From JAJZIH01 sp021785265 (GTDB taxonomy: Bacteria > Pseudomonadota > Gammaproteobacteria > JAKAQQ01): DNA of 64,000 nt. This document shows positions 1 to 8,576 of the stretch, piece after piece (the stretch's first letter is position 1; each line of letters begins with the position of its first letter). A program made the translations under genes and the position numbers. The notes below the pieces were generated by a model. That model did no database searches. It saw only the letters and a list, made by a program, of their open reading frames with translations, and had not been told where the DNA came from. Where the stretch lies: positions 1 to 64,000 of the forward strand of contig DAHWSH010000057.1 in assembly GCA_027338645.1 (NCBI GenBank). The letters run 5' to 3'.

Positions 1-2
1 CG

Positions 3-140
3 GCCATCAAGGACTACGTCGCTACTCACAATGAAGACCCCAAGCCCTTCATCTGGACCGCCAAGGCCACGGACATCTTGCAAAAGGTCATCCGCGCCAA
101 TCAGCGGTTAAGTTCCAAACAGAAAGAAGCACTACACTAG
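3..140 (+). CDS. IS630-family transposase, C-terminal end (cut by window edge)
   Basis: The open frame enters from the left edge and ends at the TAG at 138-140, giving 45 residues. It contains the run YVATHNEDPKPFIWT followed by a helix ending in RLSSKQKEALH. A short 'THNxxPKPFxWT' block just before the stop is the usual C-terminus of IS630-family DDE transposases, which move the element by cut and paste. Only the tail is visible, so catalytic residues, intactness and the left inverted repeat cannot be judged. No clear right terminal repeat was found just downstream. The assignment rests on the tail motif alone. Confidence 0.7.
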   Translation, partial: AIKDYVATHNEDPKPFIWTAKATDILQKVIRANQRLSSKQKEALH

Positions 141-640
141 GTGCCCGACTAGGGTTGGTGAAGAGAGGAAAGCAGACGTCACAGCCATTTTCGAAGATGC
201 TGTTATCCATTTGTTTTTGAAAGAACTGGCCTCGGTCGTTCCTGGCTTTGATTTCCAAATTGGCAGACCCCAGAGCAAGGCAATCATTGTGGGCTCCGAT
301 GGAGCCTTAATCAAACACTCGATCCCGCTGAAGCCAGAAGTGTGTTATTTCTGTAACAGTAGCGTGCGGTGGGTTGAGCACAATACAGGCGACCGGACTC
401 TTGGCTCCTCATATAGATTGTTGGACTCGTTCTGAGGTCCCATCGAAACAGTGGTTTGAGAGAATGTTGCACTTTGCCAAAACGCGTTGTAGAGTAGCGG
501 GGGAAAGCTAGGTAGTGGCGCCTGCCTAATCCGGTGTTTGTTTGGCTTTTTGATGATTAGCCAAGCCGGAGATGGATGGGGTTGCCATGTTTATTATTAA
601 TCTGCTGAGCGCCCATCGCTCTAACCTGAGGTACCAATAA
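141..640. other. 500-base stretch without a recognisable gene
   Basis: No confident gene is seen. A plus-strand frame open from the IS630 stop to 435 encodes an acidic-start peptide containing FEDAVIHLFLKEL and IGRPQSKAIIVGSDG; it has no good start codon and no family I recognise, so it may be a gene remnant left next to the insertion sequence. A six-base inverted repeat (TTGGCT at 542-547, AGCCAA at 59 bases into the same line, 559-564) precedes exbB and could be a weak hairpin. The last 60 bases before 641 should hold the exbB promoter, but no convincing -35/-10 pair or Fur-box-like palindrome is visible. Confidence 0.4.
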
Positions 641-1276
641 GTGGATATCAACTACCTTATCCATATCGCCGCAGTTTCCGGTGGCATTCTCTACTTGATG
701 ATCATTATCCTTCTGGTATCCCTGGTCGTTATTATCGACCGGATGTGGTATCTCACCCGGGTTCATCGGGAGGGACTGAACATCGGCCGTGCAGTCGCAC
801 AGATGAGTCACTTGGATCGAGACGTTCTGGCGCAGCTGGCTGAAGAAAAGTCCAAATTCCCACAGTCCGTGCTGATCCAGGTGCCGGTCAACCATCCAGA
901 GGTCAAGGATCCAGTGCAGTTCTCCGAACTGGTGGAAGAGGGGATCATGATGGTTGCGCCTCGTATGGATAAAGGTCTTTGGGTGCTGGACACGCTGGTG
1001 ACGATGGCTCCACTGCTGGGGTTATTGGGAACCATTATTGGTATTTTCCAGTCATTCCGTGTGTTGGGTAACCCCGGAACCGCGCCGACTGCAGTGACGG
1101 GTGGTGTAGCCGAGGCCCTGATTGCGACGGCCGCCGGGTTGTTTATTGCCATTATTGCCATGATTTTCTTCAATGGGCTTTCAAACCTGGTGCGGATCAA
1201 CCTGCACCATATGGAGACAATCAAGGCGATTCTGGTGAACCGACTTCGTGCTGAAACTGGTCCGTCCCGCCGGTGA
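641..1276 (+). CDS. exbB: ExbB/TolQ-family proton channel subunit
   Basis: Inner-membrane proton channel subunit of the TonB energy-transfer complex; with ExbD it uses the proton gradient to drive TonB. The 211-residue protein has the family's three-helix plan: TM1 at about 8-33, a long cytoplasmic stretch, TM2 at about 118-138 (LVTMAPLLGLLGTIIGIF) and TM3 at about 158-182, with the conserved ATAAGLF segment. The start is GTG at 641, preceded by GAGG nine bases upstream. Its order before exbD and tonB supports ExbB over TolQ or MotA, because no tolR, tolA or pal follows. First gene of the exbB-exbD-tonB operon. Confidence 0.88.
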   Translation: MDINYLIHIAAVSGGILYLMIIILLVSLVVIIDRMWYLTRVHREGLNIGRAVAQMSHLDRDVLAQLAEEKSKFPQSVLIQVPVNHPEVKDPVQFSELVEEGIMMVAPRMDKGLWVLDTLVTMAPLLGLLGTIIGIFQSFRVLGNPGTAPTAVTGGVAEALIATAAGLFIAIIAMIFFNGLSNLVRINLHHMETIKAILVNRLRAETGPSRR

Positions 1277-1350
1277 GAGAACCGTTTCAGGGCACCCCAG
1301 CCACCTTCAATCGGTGAACTTCGGGTGATTCAACGAGGGTTGATATACCT

Positions 1351-1749
1351 ATGAAAGCTAAATATTTCGATCGTAAACGGGCGAGAATCGAGATCATTCC
1401 GATGATCGATATTATGTTTTTTCTGCTCGTTTTTTTCATTATCGTGACGTTACAGCTCATCCCGACTTCAGGAATGAACACCAAGTTGCCGGAAAGTACC
1501 ACTGCGAAGCAGCTTAAGCATCCCAAGATCGTCATTTCACTGCAACGCAATGGAACTATGTATGTCCAGGGCCGTATCGTCACTTCGAGTCAGTTAACGG
1601 CTATGCTTGAAGAGTATCCGAACCCGACACAAGTCATTGTGACCATCGCAGGAGCCAAAGAAGCCACCCTGCAAGAACTGGTCAACACGATGGATGCTTG
1701 TCGGAGAGCCGGGGTCTCACAGATCGGCATCGCCGCACGCCGGACCTGA
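1351..1749 (+). CDS. exbD: ExbD/TolR-family biopolymer transport protein
   Basis: Partner of ExbB in the inner-membrane motor. The 132-residue protein has a short basic N-terminus, one membrane helix at about 18-36 and a periplasmic domain. The helix carries the proton-carrying aspartate in PMIDIMFFLLVFF (Asp20), the diagnostic feature of ExbD/TolR. The periplasmic part ends with the VNTMDACRRAGVSQIGIA segment typical of the family. It lies 74 bases after exbB and 11 bases before tonB, so it is surely co-transcribed. TolR is the alternative, disfavoured by the tonB neighbour. Confidence 0.88.
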   Translation: MKAKYFDRKRARIEIIPMIDIMFFLLVFFIIVTLQLIPTSGMNTKLPESTTAKQLKHPKIVISLQRNGTMYVQGRIVTSSQLTAMLEEYPNPTQVIVTIAGAKEATLQELVNTMDACRRAGVSQIGIAARRT

Positions 1750-1760
1750 GGTAGTTTCTG

Positions 1761-2456
1761 ATGGCTCTCTTCAGGCGTATGTCACCGTCAGTGGTGCAGG
1801 GTGTCGATCCATTTGCGGGCGATGACGCCCACCATGGACTGACCTTCTTCATTGCTGTCATTGCGGAAGGGGTGATCATCGGAGGAGCGGTCGCTTGGTA
1901 CATCTGGGGACGGCAGGCAATCACTGTGCCACCGCCCGCCAAGGTACAGACTGTACAGCTGCGCAAGCATCCCAAGAAACCCCCTCCGCCAAAACCCCCA
2001 CCTCCCCCCCCCCCTCCACAGGCTGCTGTCAAGCCTACGAACGTCCCGATCCCGCTTGAGCCTATGCCTCCTTTGCCTTTCGGGGCGGCGTTCATTCCGG
2101 CTCCACCGGCGGCACCTCCGGGTCCCCCGAATGCCCCTGTGGGGCCCCCAGCACCTCCAGTGGCACAGATGACAGCCTCCTTCTCGAGTGCAGTGGGTGA
2201 AGCTCTGTATCTGTGCGCACAAGGGCATTATCCCCCGCAGGCTCTCATGGCCGGCTTGGGTGGTACGGCTACTGTTGCGTTTGTGTATCGAAACCAGCGG
2301 GCCACCCATGTCAAACTGCGTCAGTCGACTGGCCACTTCAGCTTGGACCGTGCAATCATGCGAGCGGTTCGTACCTGCCCGTTGCCACCCGCACCTACAG
2401 GCGTGACCAAGCGCTCATTCCTGGTTCAGATCGAAATGACGCCTGGAAACGGCTAA
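1761..2456 (+). CDS. tonB: TonB energy transducer
   Basis: Periplasm-spanning protein that transmits ExbBD energy to TonB-dependent outer-membrane receptors. The 231-residue protein shows a single N-terminal anchor at about 27-50, a proline- and lysine-rich spacer (about 55-130, including KKPPPPK followed by an eight-proline run) and a C-terminal domain of about 75 residues resembling TonB_C, with YPPQAL, a central strand GTATVAFVYR and a late RAVRTCPLPP. The C-terminal domain has two cysteines (in YLCAQGH and RTCPLPP) that could form a disulfide. It ends the operon and is followed 19 bases later by a strong terminator. It contains an 11-C homopolymer. Confidence 0.85.
   Translation: MALFRRMSPSVVQGVDPFAGDDAHHGLTFFIAVIAEGVIIGGAVAWYIWGRQAITVPPPAKVQTVQLRKHPKKPPPPKPPPPPPPPQAAVKPTNVPIPLEPMPPLPFGAAFIPAPPAAPPGPPNAPVGPPAPPVAQMTASFSSAVGEALYLCAQGHYPPQALMAGLGGTATVAFVYRNQRATHVKLRQSTGHFSLDRAIMRAVRTCPLPPAPTGVTKRSFLVQIEMTPGNG
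2004..2014 (+). repeat. Eleven-cytosine homopolymer inside tonB
   Basis: An uninterrupted run of 11 C encodes part of the polyproline spacer of TonB in codon phase (CCC CCC CCC CCT). Runs of this length are prone to slipped-strand change, and one base gained or lost would remove the C-terminal receptor-contact domain. A 10-G run also occurs in the essential gene pyrH of this window, so run length alone does not prove phase variation. Confidence 0.9.
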
Positions 2457-2475
2457 GTGCTAGTCTTGTGATCGG

Positions 2476-2505
2476 AAACCCTTCCCCCTCCGGGGGGAAG
2501 GGTTT
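2476..2505 (+). terminator. Rho-independent terminator of exbB-exbD-tonB
   Basis: A 13-base-pair perfect stem (AAACCCTTCCCCC at 2476-2488 with GGGGGAAGGGTTT at 2493-2505), a four-base loop and a following TTTTGTTT tract. It begins 19 bases after the tonB stop. The A-run on the left side gives some two-way character. Confidence 0.9.
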
Positions 2506-2598
2506 TGTTTGCGGCAAGCAGGCCCGATATCTAGAAAAAATCCGGGTACCCTGAACTGAGACCACTGGCGAACTCTAGGTCCCGGGCCAGATTTTCAG

Positions 2599-2646
2599 GC
2601 TCTGGGGGGCGGACTATCTGAAGAATGTTATATCTCACCCCAGAGC
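2599..2646. repeat. Nine-base inverted repeat downstream of clpB
   Basis: GCTCTGGGG at 2599-2607 is exactly complementary to CCCCAGAGC at 2638-2646, with 30 bases between. It starts 26 bases past the clpB stop on the minus strand. There is no T-run, so it is not a standard terminator; it may protect the 3' end of clpB mRNA or mark an old insertion. Confidence 0.55.
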
Positions 2647-2671
2647 ATTAAAGCTCCCGACCGGTGGCCTT

Positions 2672-5287
2672 CTACAGGGTTTTCCCCGTGTTGGCTGGAC
2701 TCTCGTGATCTTTGCCAATCAGGAGATGCCCGTTGGGACCGAGGCCCACTTTGATGGTCTCTCCAGGCAGGAAATCACCGGCCAGAACGGCCTTCGCCAG
2801 TGGTTTTTCGAGTTGCCCTTGGATTGCTCGCTTGAGGGGGCGGGCACCATAACTGGGGTCATAACCGATATCCGCGAGGTAGTCTATTCCAGCTGGTGTG
2901 ATCTCGAAAAAAAGATTTTGCTTGAGCAAACGGGTATGGAGCTGTTGCAGTTGAATTTCAACAATGGATCGGATTTGTTTCTTATCAAGTGTGTGAAAGA
3001 CCACAATCTCATCAATCCGATTGACGAATTCAGGTTTGAAATGACGCCTGACAATTCCCAGTACAGCCTCTTTCGTTGACTCGTATCCAGTTTCATTCCC
3101 AATCTGCTCCTGGATAATCTGGCTGCCTAGATTCGAGGTCATGATAATGACTGTGTTTCGGAAATCAATGGTTCGCCCCTGACCATCAGTCAGCCTGCCA
3201 TCATCCAAGATCTGTAAAAAAATGTTGAAGATGTCAGGATGTGCCTTTTCCACTTCATCAAATAGAATGACTGCATAGGGCCGTCGGCGCACAGCTTCCG
3301 TCAGTGCGCCACCTTCTTCATAGCCAATGTAACCCGGGGGTGCGCCGATCAGGCGTGCGACAGAATGAGATTCCATATATTCGCTCATATCAATGCGGAT
3401 CAGTGCTTTCTCGCTGTCAAACAAAAAAGCTGCCAGTGCCTTGCTGAGCTCTGTTTTTCCCACACCAGTTGGCCCTAGAAAAAGAAAAGAACCTGTCGGA
3501 CGAGAAGGATCGGATAGTCCAGCACGTGAAAGTCGAATGGCATCAGATACAGCCCGAACCGCATCGTCTTGGCCGACAACACGGTTTTTAAGCTCTGATT
3601 CCATTGCGAGAAGCTTTTGCCGCTCACCCTCCAGCATTTTTGAAACTGGAATACCGGTCCAGCGGGCAACAACTTCGGCTACTTCTTCATCAGTGACACG
3701 GGTTCTGACCAGATGGATCTTTTCTTTGTTTATCATGCGGGCTTGTTCAAGGCTTTTTGTCAATTCGACAATCTGTCCATACTGGAGTTCTGACATCCGT
3801 GCCCAGTCACCAGCGCGACGTGCCGCTTCCAGTTCCGTCCGTGCACGATCGAGTTGATCCTGGATGGAAACCTCTTTCTGAAGTTGAGCCTTTTCAGCCT
3901 TCCAGATTTCTTCAAGGTCGCTGTATTCGCGTTGCAAGCGGTCATACTCCGTGGTCATCCTTCCGATTTTTTCACGAGAAGTCGGATCTTTTTCCTTCGC
4001 CAAAGCGGTCTGTTCAATACGCAACTGGATCAAGCGTCGCTCGAGCCGATCAAGAGTTTCTGGCTTTGAGTCGATTTCCATTCGAATCCGGGAGGCGGCC
4101 TCATCAACCAGGTCAATGGCTTTGTCCGGCAGTTGACGGTCGGTAATGTATCGCTGGGATAGTGTGGCTGCGGCAACAATGGCTGCATCGGTAATTTCGA
4201 CGCCATGATGAATCTCGTACTTTTCCTTGAGCCCCCGAAGAATGGCGATGGTGTCTTCAACACTGGGTTCCTGGACAATGACCCGTTGGAAGCGACGTTC
4301 CAGGGCAGCATCTTTTTCGATCCGTTCCCGATACTCATCCAACGTTGTGGCCCCGATGCAATGTAACTCTCCCCGCGCCAGCGCCGGCTTGAGCATATTA
4401 CCGGCATCCATTGAACCTTCTGCCTTGCCGGCTCCGACGAGAGTATGAATTTCATCGATAAAAAGAACAATCCGGCCCTCTTCTTGGGCCACTTCATGAA
4501 GGACGGCCTTGAGCCGTTCTTCAAACTCACCCCTGAACTTGGCTCCAGCGATCAAGGCGGGAAGATCAAGGACTAAAAGTCGTTTCCCTTTCAGACCTTC
4601 GGGCACTTCGCCGTTGACGATGCGCTGGGCCAACCCCTCAACAATCGCGGTTTTCCCAACACCTGGTTCTCCAATCAGAACGGGATTGTTTTTGGTCCGT
4701 CGCTGTAGGATCTGGACGACTCGTCGGATTTCATCATCTCGGCCAATGACAGGATCCAGTTGATTCTTTTCCGCTTTTTCGGTCAGATCGATGGTAAAGC
4801 GAGAGAGGGAACGCCTTTGCGACTCTGTATCCGGCTGATCAACGGGTGTGCCTGAACGCAATTCCTGGATGGCAGGTTCCAATGTTTCACGGTTGATGCC
4901 CTGCCGGTGCAAGAGATCGGCAATCGGATCCTTTGATTCGGCAAGTGCCAGCAAAAAAATCTCAGAAGCAACATAACGATCTTTCCGGTGTTCGGCAATT
5001 TTGATGCATTGGTTCATGATCCTCACCAGTTCAGGTGAGAAGCTGGTTTCACCGGGTGTGCCACTGATCTTGGGGCGTCCCTCGAGGATGTTCTCAAGTG
5101 ACTTCGTGAGGGCAGGGACCGATGCACCGGCCTTTTCGATCAGATAAGACACCGTTCCATGATCCTGGCTGAGGAATGCCAGGAGAAGATGTGCAGGCTC
5201 GACAGTTGGGTGATCGTAGCGGACGGCTATCGACTGCGCGTCTGACAAGGCATTTTGGAACTGAGTGGTGAATTGATCAGCTTGCAC
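2672..5287 (-). CDS. clpB: ClpB disaggregase chaperone (Hsp100)
   Basis: Cytosolic hexameric AAA+ ATPase that pulls proteins out of aggregates together with DnaK. The 871-residue protein has the complete order: double Clp-N repeat (QFTTQFQNALSDAQ), first AAA+ module with Walker A GEPGVGKT and Walker B LFIDEIH, a coiled-coil middle domain rich in E/R/L which separates ClpB from ClpA and ClpC, second AAA+ module with GPTGVGKTE and ILFDEVEKAH, and a C-terminal D2-small domain. The frame is open 81 codons further upstream, but homology starts at QADQFTTQ, so GTG at 5287 is chosen; AGGGAT lies about nine bases before it. A heat-shock-like promoter precedes it. Confidence 0.95.
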   Translation of the reverse strand: MQADQFTTQFQNALSDAQSIAVRYDHPTVEPAHLLLAFLSQDHGTVSYLIEKAGASVPALTKSLENILEGRPKISGTPGETSFSPELVRIMNQCIKIAEHRKDRYVASEIFLLALAESKDPIADLLHRQGINRETLEPAIQELRSGTPVDQPDTESQRRSLSRFTIDLTEKAEKNQLDPVIGRDDEIRRVVQILQRRTKNNPVLIGEPGVGKTAIVEGLAQRIVNGEVPEGLKGKRLLVLDLPALIAGAKFRGEFEERLKAVLHEVAQEEGRIVLFIDEIHTLVGAGKAEGSMDAGNMLKPALARGELHCIGATTLDEYRERIEKDAALERRFQRVIVQEPSVEDTIAILRGLKEKYEIHHGVEITDAAIVAAATLSQRYITDRQLPDKAIDLVDEAASRIRMEIDSKPETLDRLERRLIQLRIEQTALAKEKDPTSREKIGRMTTEYDRLQREYSDLEEIWKAEKAQLQKEVSIQDQLDRARTELEAARRAGDWARMSELQYGQIVELTKSLEQARMINKEKIHLVRTRVTDEEVAEVVARWTGIPVSKMLEGERQKLLAMESELKNRVVGQDDAVRAVSDAIRLSRAGLSDPSRPTGSFLFLGPTGVGKTELSKALAAFLFDSEKALIRIDMSEYMESHSVARLIGAPPGYIGYEEGGALTEAVRRRPYAVILFDEVEKAHPDIFNIFLQILDDGRLTDGQGRTIDFRNTVIIMTSNLGSQIIQEQIGNETGYESTKEAVLGIVRRHFKPEFVNRIDEIVVFHTLDKKQIRSIVEIQLQQLHTRLLKQNLFFEITPAGIDYLADIGYDPSYGARPLKRAIQGQLEKPLAKAVLAGDFLPGETIKVGLGPNGHLLIGKDHESPANTGKTL

Positions 5288-5335
5288 GTCAGGATCCCTG
5301 GGGTTGCCAGTCACCGGAAAGTTTACTCTGTCTAA

Positions 5336-5363
5336 TCTATGGACAGGGCAGGCTCGTTTCAAG
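5336..5363 (-). promoter_or_regulatory. Possible sigma-32 (heat-shock) promoter of clpB
   Basis: Reading the minus strand, CTTGAAA (5363-5357) is a perfect sigma-32 -35 element and is followed after 12 bases by GTCCATAGA (5344-5336), a partial match to the CCCCATNTA -10. It would start transcription about 40 bases before the GTG of clpB, a classic heat-shock gene. The -10 match is only moderate. Confidence 0.45.
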
Positions 5364-5565
5364 AGATTTCGATTTGGAAGTGACCGATTCCTGTGTTGCG
5401 GGTCAAAGCAGGAGATCCATTTCTGCGCTAGACTTGCCCCTCTCCGACCAATTCCTCTCTGTGCAGGGAGGGAAGGCGGTCCTGTAATCGCTTCGAGGAC
5501 AAACGTCTCAAACCCAGCTTCCAGATCCATGTCTTCCTGCTTGTCTGTTATGGTCTATTGGCGCG

Positions 5566-6603
5566 ATGCCCGCTGACCACCCGGTGGGTTCTCGACGCTT
5601 CTCGGTGGCTCCGCTCATGGGCTGGACCCATCGGCATTTTCGTTACCTTTTAAGGTGTGTGAGTCCTTCGGTATTGCTTTTTACGGAAATGATCCCGGCC
5701 GCGGCTCTTGTCCACGGCCGGAGGACACAATCCTTGCTGTCATACGATCCCTCCGAGCATCCCATTGCCCTTCAGCTTGCCGGCGATTGTCCGGGCCTGC
5801 TTGCGAGAGCAGCCCGCCTCGGGTATGAGTATGGCTATGACGAGATCAATCTAAACGTGGGATGCCCCAGCCCCCGTGTACAGCGAGGGGGGTTTGGAGT
5901 CTGCCTTATGGCACGGCCGGAACGGCTGGCCGAGTGTGTGAGGGCCATCCGCAGCGATATCCCGGTTCCTGTCACGATCAAGTGTCGTCTCGGCTTTGAT
6001 GAATATCACAGTGAGTATTTTCTCGATGATTTTGTATCCATCTTGTCTGAAGCCGGATGCTCGACATTCTACGTGCACGCGAGAATGGCTTGGCTCAAAG
6101 GACTCGATCCGAAGGAAAACCGGGAGAGACCCCCTTTGAACTATGGGCGTGTGGATCTCCTGAAGCAGAAATTCAAGCACCTCGAAATCGTCATCAATGG
6201 AGGAATCCGAGATGTGGAACAGGTGGTGGATCTGTTGTCTCGATTTGATGGAGTGATGGTCGGGCGCCGTGTCCTTGAAGATCCCCTCTGGCTAGAAGCC
6301 GTGGACCTGCGATTGGGATTTGCTTCGCGTCTCTCTCGATCCCGGGAGACGGTAGCGATGGCTTATTCAGACTATCTGAGGAAGATCCTGAAGGATCCGG
6401 AGGTCGTGGATCGTGGGCGTCTTTCGCCCAGTCTGTTACAGCCCTTTTGGAGTCTTCTCCGATCATTTCCTTGTGCTGCCAGAATGAGAGCTGAAGCGGC
6501 ACAGGCTTCACGGGCTTCGCTATCGACACTTTTAGCTTGGCTCGACCGGCTCGAAAATTGGGCTGAGACAGGTTCACGGAACACGATCTCAGATCTCCTT
6601 TAG
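5566..6603 (+). CDS. dusA: tRNA-dihydrouridine(20/20a) synthase DusA
   Basis: FMN enzyme that reduces uridine 20/20a in the D-loop of tRNA with NADPH. The 345-residue protein starts with the flavin-binding VAPLMGWTHRHFRY strand, has the catalytic-cysteine motif NLNVGCPSPRVQ at about 103-114, KCRLGFD, and the DusA-specific block GLDPKENRERPPLNY, which distinguishes it from DusB and DusC. VINGGIRD and MVGRRVLEDP complete the TIM-barrel phosphate site. It is divergent from clpB and convergent with pckG. ATG at 5566 is used; no strong ribosome site is seen, and the leftmost residues could be shorter. Confidence 0.93.
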   Translation: MPADHPVGSRRFSVAPLMGWTHRHFRYLLRCVSPSVLLFTEMIPAAALVHGRRTQSLLSYDPSEHPIALQLAGDCPGLLARAARLGYEYGYDEINLNVGCPSPRVQRGGFGVCLMARPERLAECVRAIRSDIPVPVTIKCRLGFDEYHSEYFLDDFVSILSEAGCSTFYVHARMAWLKGLDPKENRERPPLNYGRVDLLKQKFKHLEIVINGGIRDVEQVVDLLSRFDGVMVGRRVLEDPLWLEAVDLRLGFASRLSRSRETVAMAYSDYLRKILKDPEVVDRGRLSPSLLQPFWSLLRSFPCAARMRAEAAQASRASLSTLLAWLDRLENWAETGSRNTISDLL

Positions 6604-6640
6604 AAGATCTCCACCGGCCGTTGTGGGTCCATTGAGTTTG

Positions 6641-8386
6641 CTATGTGAGTGCGCTGCGGATGGAGAGGAGATGGTCTTTCAGTGCCGTGGGCAGACGGGG
6701 TGTGTAGGTGGACAAAAAGTTCCCGAGGTCGTCGTATTCTCGTTTCCATGCTTCAGGATCAATGGAAAACAGTTCTTTGAGTGCATCGGTTGAAATGCCA
6801 ATATTTTCAAGGTTCAAGTCACGCTCATATTCCGGCAGGTAGCCGATGGGAGTTTCACGTGCTGATACCGTGCCCTTGCACCGTTCCAGGATCCACTGGA
6901 TGACTCGCAGGTTCTCGCCATAGCCAGGCCAGAGGTATCGCCCATCACGATCCTGCCGGAACCAGTTGACGTGAAAAATACGGGGCAAGCGCGTTGCACG
7001 ATCCTGCAGTCCTAGCCAGTGCGCCCAGTAATCTCCAAAGTGGTAACCGCAGAAGGGAAGCATGGCCATCGGGTCTCGACGCACAACACCGGTTTTCCCA
7101 CTTGCTGCTGCGGTTGTTTCCGAAGCCAATCCGCAGCCCATGAGTACACCATGAGTCCAGTTTTTAGCCTCCAGTACCAGAGGAACGAGATGGGGTCTCC
7201 GTCCGCCGAAAAGGATGGCGCTAATCGGCACTCCCTCTGGATCCTCGCTGTGGGGAGACCAGGCTGGGTTGAGCAGGGAGCGTGACGTGAAACGTGAATT
7301 CGGGTGGGCGGCAGGTCCATTCGTGCCCTGATAGGGACGCCCTTGCCAGTCGATGATCGGCTGACCTTGAGGTAGGCCTTCCCACCACGGCTCCTGGTCA
7401 GCGGTCATGGCCACGTTGGTAAAGAGGGTCTGTCGATGGATCATCTTGTAGGCGTTCGGGTTTGTTTTCGCATTGGTTCCCGGAACCACGCCAAAATATC
7501 CGGCTTCCGGATTGATCGCCCAGAGTCGACCATCCTCGCCGATATGTAACCAGGCAATGTCATCTCCGACGGTCCAGACTTTCCAGCCACGAAAGGTCTC
7601 GGGAGGAACCAGCATGGAAAGATTGGTTTTCCCACAAGCGGAGGGAAATGCTGCGGCCAAATACTGGATTTCACCATCTGGCGGCTGGATCCCAACGATC
7701 AGCATATGTTCAGCCATCCAACCTTCCTGACGCGCCCACCAACTCGCAATTCGAAGTGAGTGGCATTTCTTGCTAAGCAATGCATTTCCGCCGTATCCGG
7801 AGCCGATGCTCTGAATCAGATTTTCATCCGGGAAGTGCAGGATGTAACGCTGTTGGGGGTCCAAATTGCCTACTGAATGTTCCCCTCGAACAAAATTTTC
7901 ACCGGCGCGGATTCGTTTCAGTACCACGGGATTCATCCGCGTCATGAGACGCATGTTGGCGACCACATAGGGGCTATCGGTAATTTCTACACCGAGTTGT
8001 GACCAGGGGGATTCGATCGGCCCCATGCAGTAGGGAACCACGTAAAGTGTACGACCCTTCATGCAGCCAGAGTAAATTGCATCGAAGCGCTCATGTGCTT
8101 CACGGGGTGCCATCCATTGGTTGTTGGGTCCCGCATCCTCCTGGCGTGGGGTACAAATGTAGGTGAGATGTTCCACCCGCGCAACGTCGTTCGGATGGGA
8201 ACGGTGCAGGTAGCATTCAGGGAACGTGTCTGGGTTCAGGGCGAGGAGTTGGCCGGTTCCCAGCATCTCCTGCTTCAGGTGGATCCATTCCTGTTCTGAG
8301 CCATCACACCACTGGATTCGTTCGGGCTGTGCTTTTTGGGCGGTTTGCTCAACCCAATCGGAAAGACGTTCGAATGAATCAGGCAT
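6641..8386 (-). CDS. pckG: Phosphoenolpyruvate carboxykinase (GTP)
   Basis: Converts oxaloacetate plus GTP to phosphoenolpyruvate and CO2, the first committed step of gluconeogenesis. The 581-residue protein has the GTP-type signature FPSACGKTNLSM (P-loop with the hyper-reactive cysteine near 251 and lysine near 253), the metal-binding WTVGDDIAWL, LFGGRRP and the C-terminal nucleotide segment. The frame is open for 12 more codons, but ATG at 8386 follows GGAG with seven bases of spacing, so it is preferred. GTP-PEPCK is less common than the ATP type in Gammaproteobacteria. It is divergent from the helicase gene and shares a 190-base control region with it. Confidence 0.94.
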   Translation of the reverse strand: MPDSFERLSDWVEQTAQKAQPERIQWCDGSEQEWIHLKQEMLGTGQLLALNPDTFPECYLHRSHPNDVARVEHLTYICTPRQEDAGPNNQWMAPREAHERFDAIYSGCMKGRTLYVVPYCMGPIESPWSQLGVEITDSPYVVANMRLMTRMNPVVLKRIRAGENFVRGEHSVGNLDPQQRYILHFPDENLIQSIGSGYGGNALLSKKCHSLRIASWWARQEGWMAEHMLIVGIQPPDGEIQYLAAAFPSACGKTNLSMLVPPETFRGWKVWTVGDDIAWLHIGEDGRLWAINPEAGYFGVVPGTNAKTNPNAYKMIHRQTLFTNVAMTADQEPWWEGLPQGQPIIDWQGRPYQGTNGPAAHPNSRFTSRSLLNPAWSPHSEDPEGVPISAILFGGRRPHLVPLVLEAKNWTHGVLMGCGLASETTAAASGKTGVVRRDPMAMLPFCGYHFGDYWAHWLGLQDRATRLPRIFHVNWFRQDRDGRYLWPGYGENLRVIQWILERCKGTVSARETPIGYLPEYERDLNLENIGISTDALKELFSIDPEAWKREYDDLGNFLSTYTPRLPTALKDHLLSIRSALT

Positions 8387-8451
8387 AAATGCACTCCGGA
8401 AGTGTCGGGCCGTGATCGGCAACCCGAACGATAGGGGTTCCCTAAAACCGT

Positions 8452-8473
8452 CCCAATCCGATTCGGAATTGGG
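8452..8473. repeat. Hairpin-forming inverted repeat between pckG and yoaA
   Basis: CCCAATCCG (8452-8460) can pair with CGG-A-ATTGGG (8464-8473, one bulged A) around a three-base loop. It lies in the divergent control region of pckG and the helicase gene. It may be an operator; there is no T-run to make it a terminator. Confidence 0.4.
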
Positions 8474-8576
8474 AGCTCAATTTTACCGGATCATTCGCCG
8501 GAATGTTCGGAAAAGCGTACGGATCGGGTTTGAGGGAACAGTCTGTTACCATGGAGCACCTTCGAATGGGGGATCC

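Noticed and set aside
1682..2095. Glycine-rich minus-strand frame opposite tonB
   Set aside because: The glycine run is only the complement of the proline codons of TonB.
5288..5530. 81-residue N-terminal extension of ClpB
   Set aside because: Homology to ClpB begins at QADQFTTQ just after GTG 5287; the extension contains promoter-like DNA and no domain.
8226..8576. 117-residue N-terminal extension of the helicase
   Set aside because: It is antisense to pckG and then the shared promoter region; ATG 8577 has a ribosome site and fits the family N-terminus.
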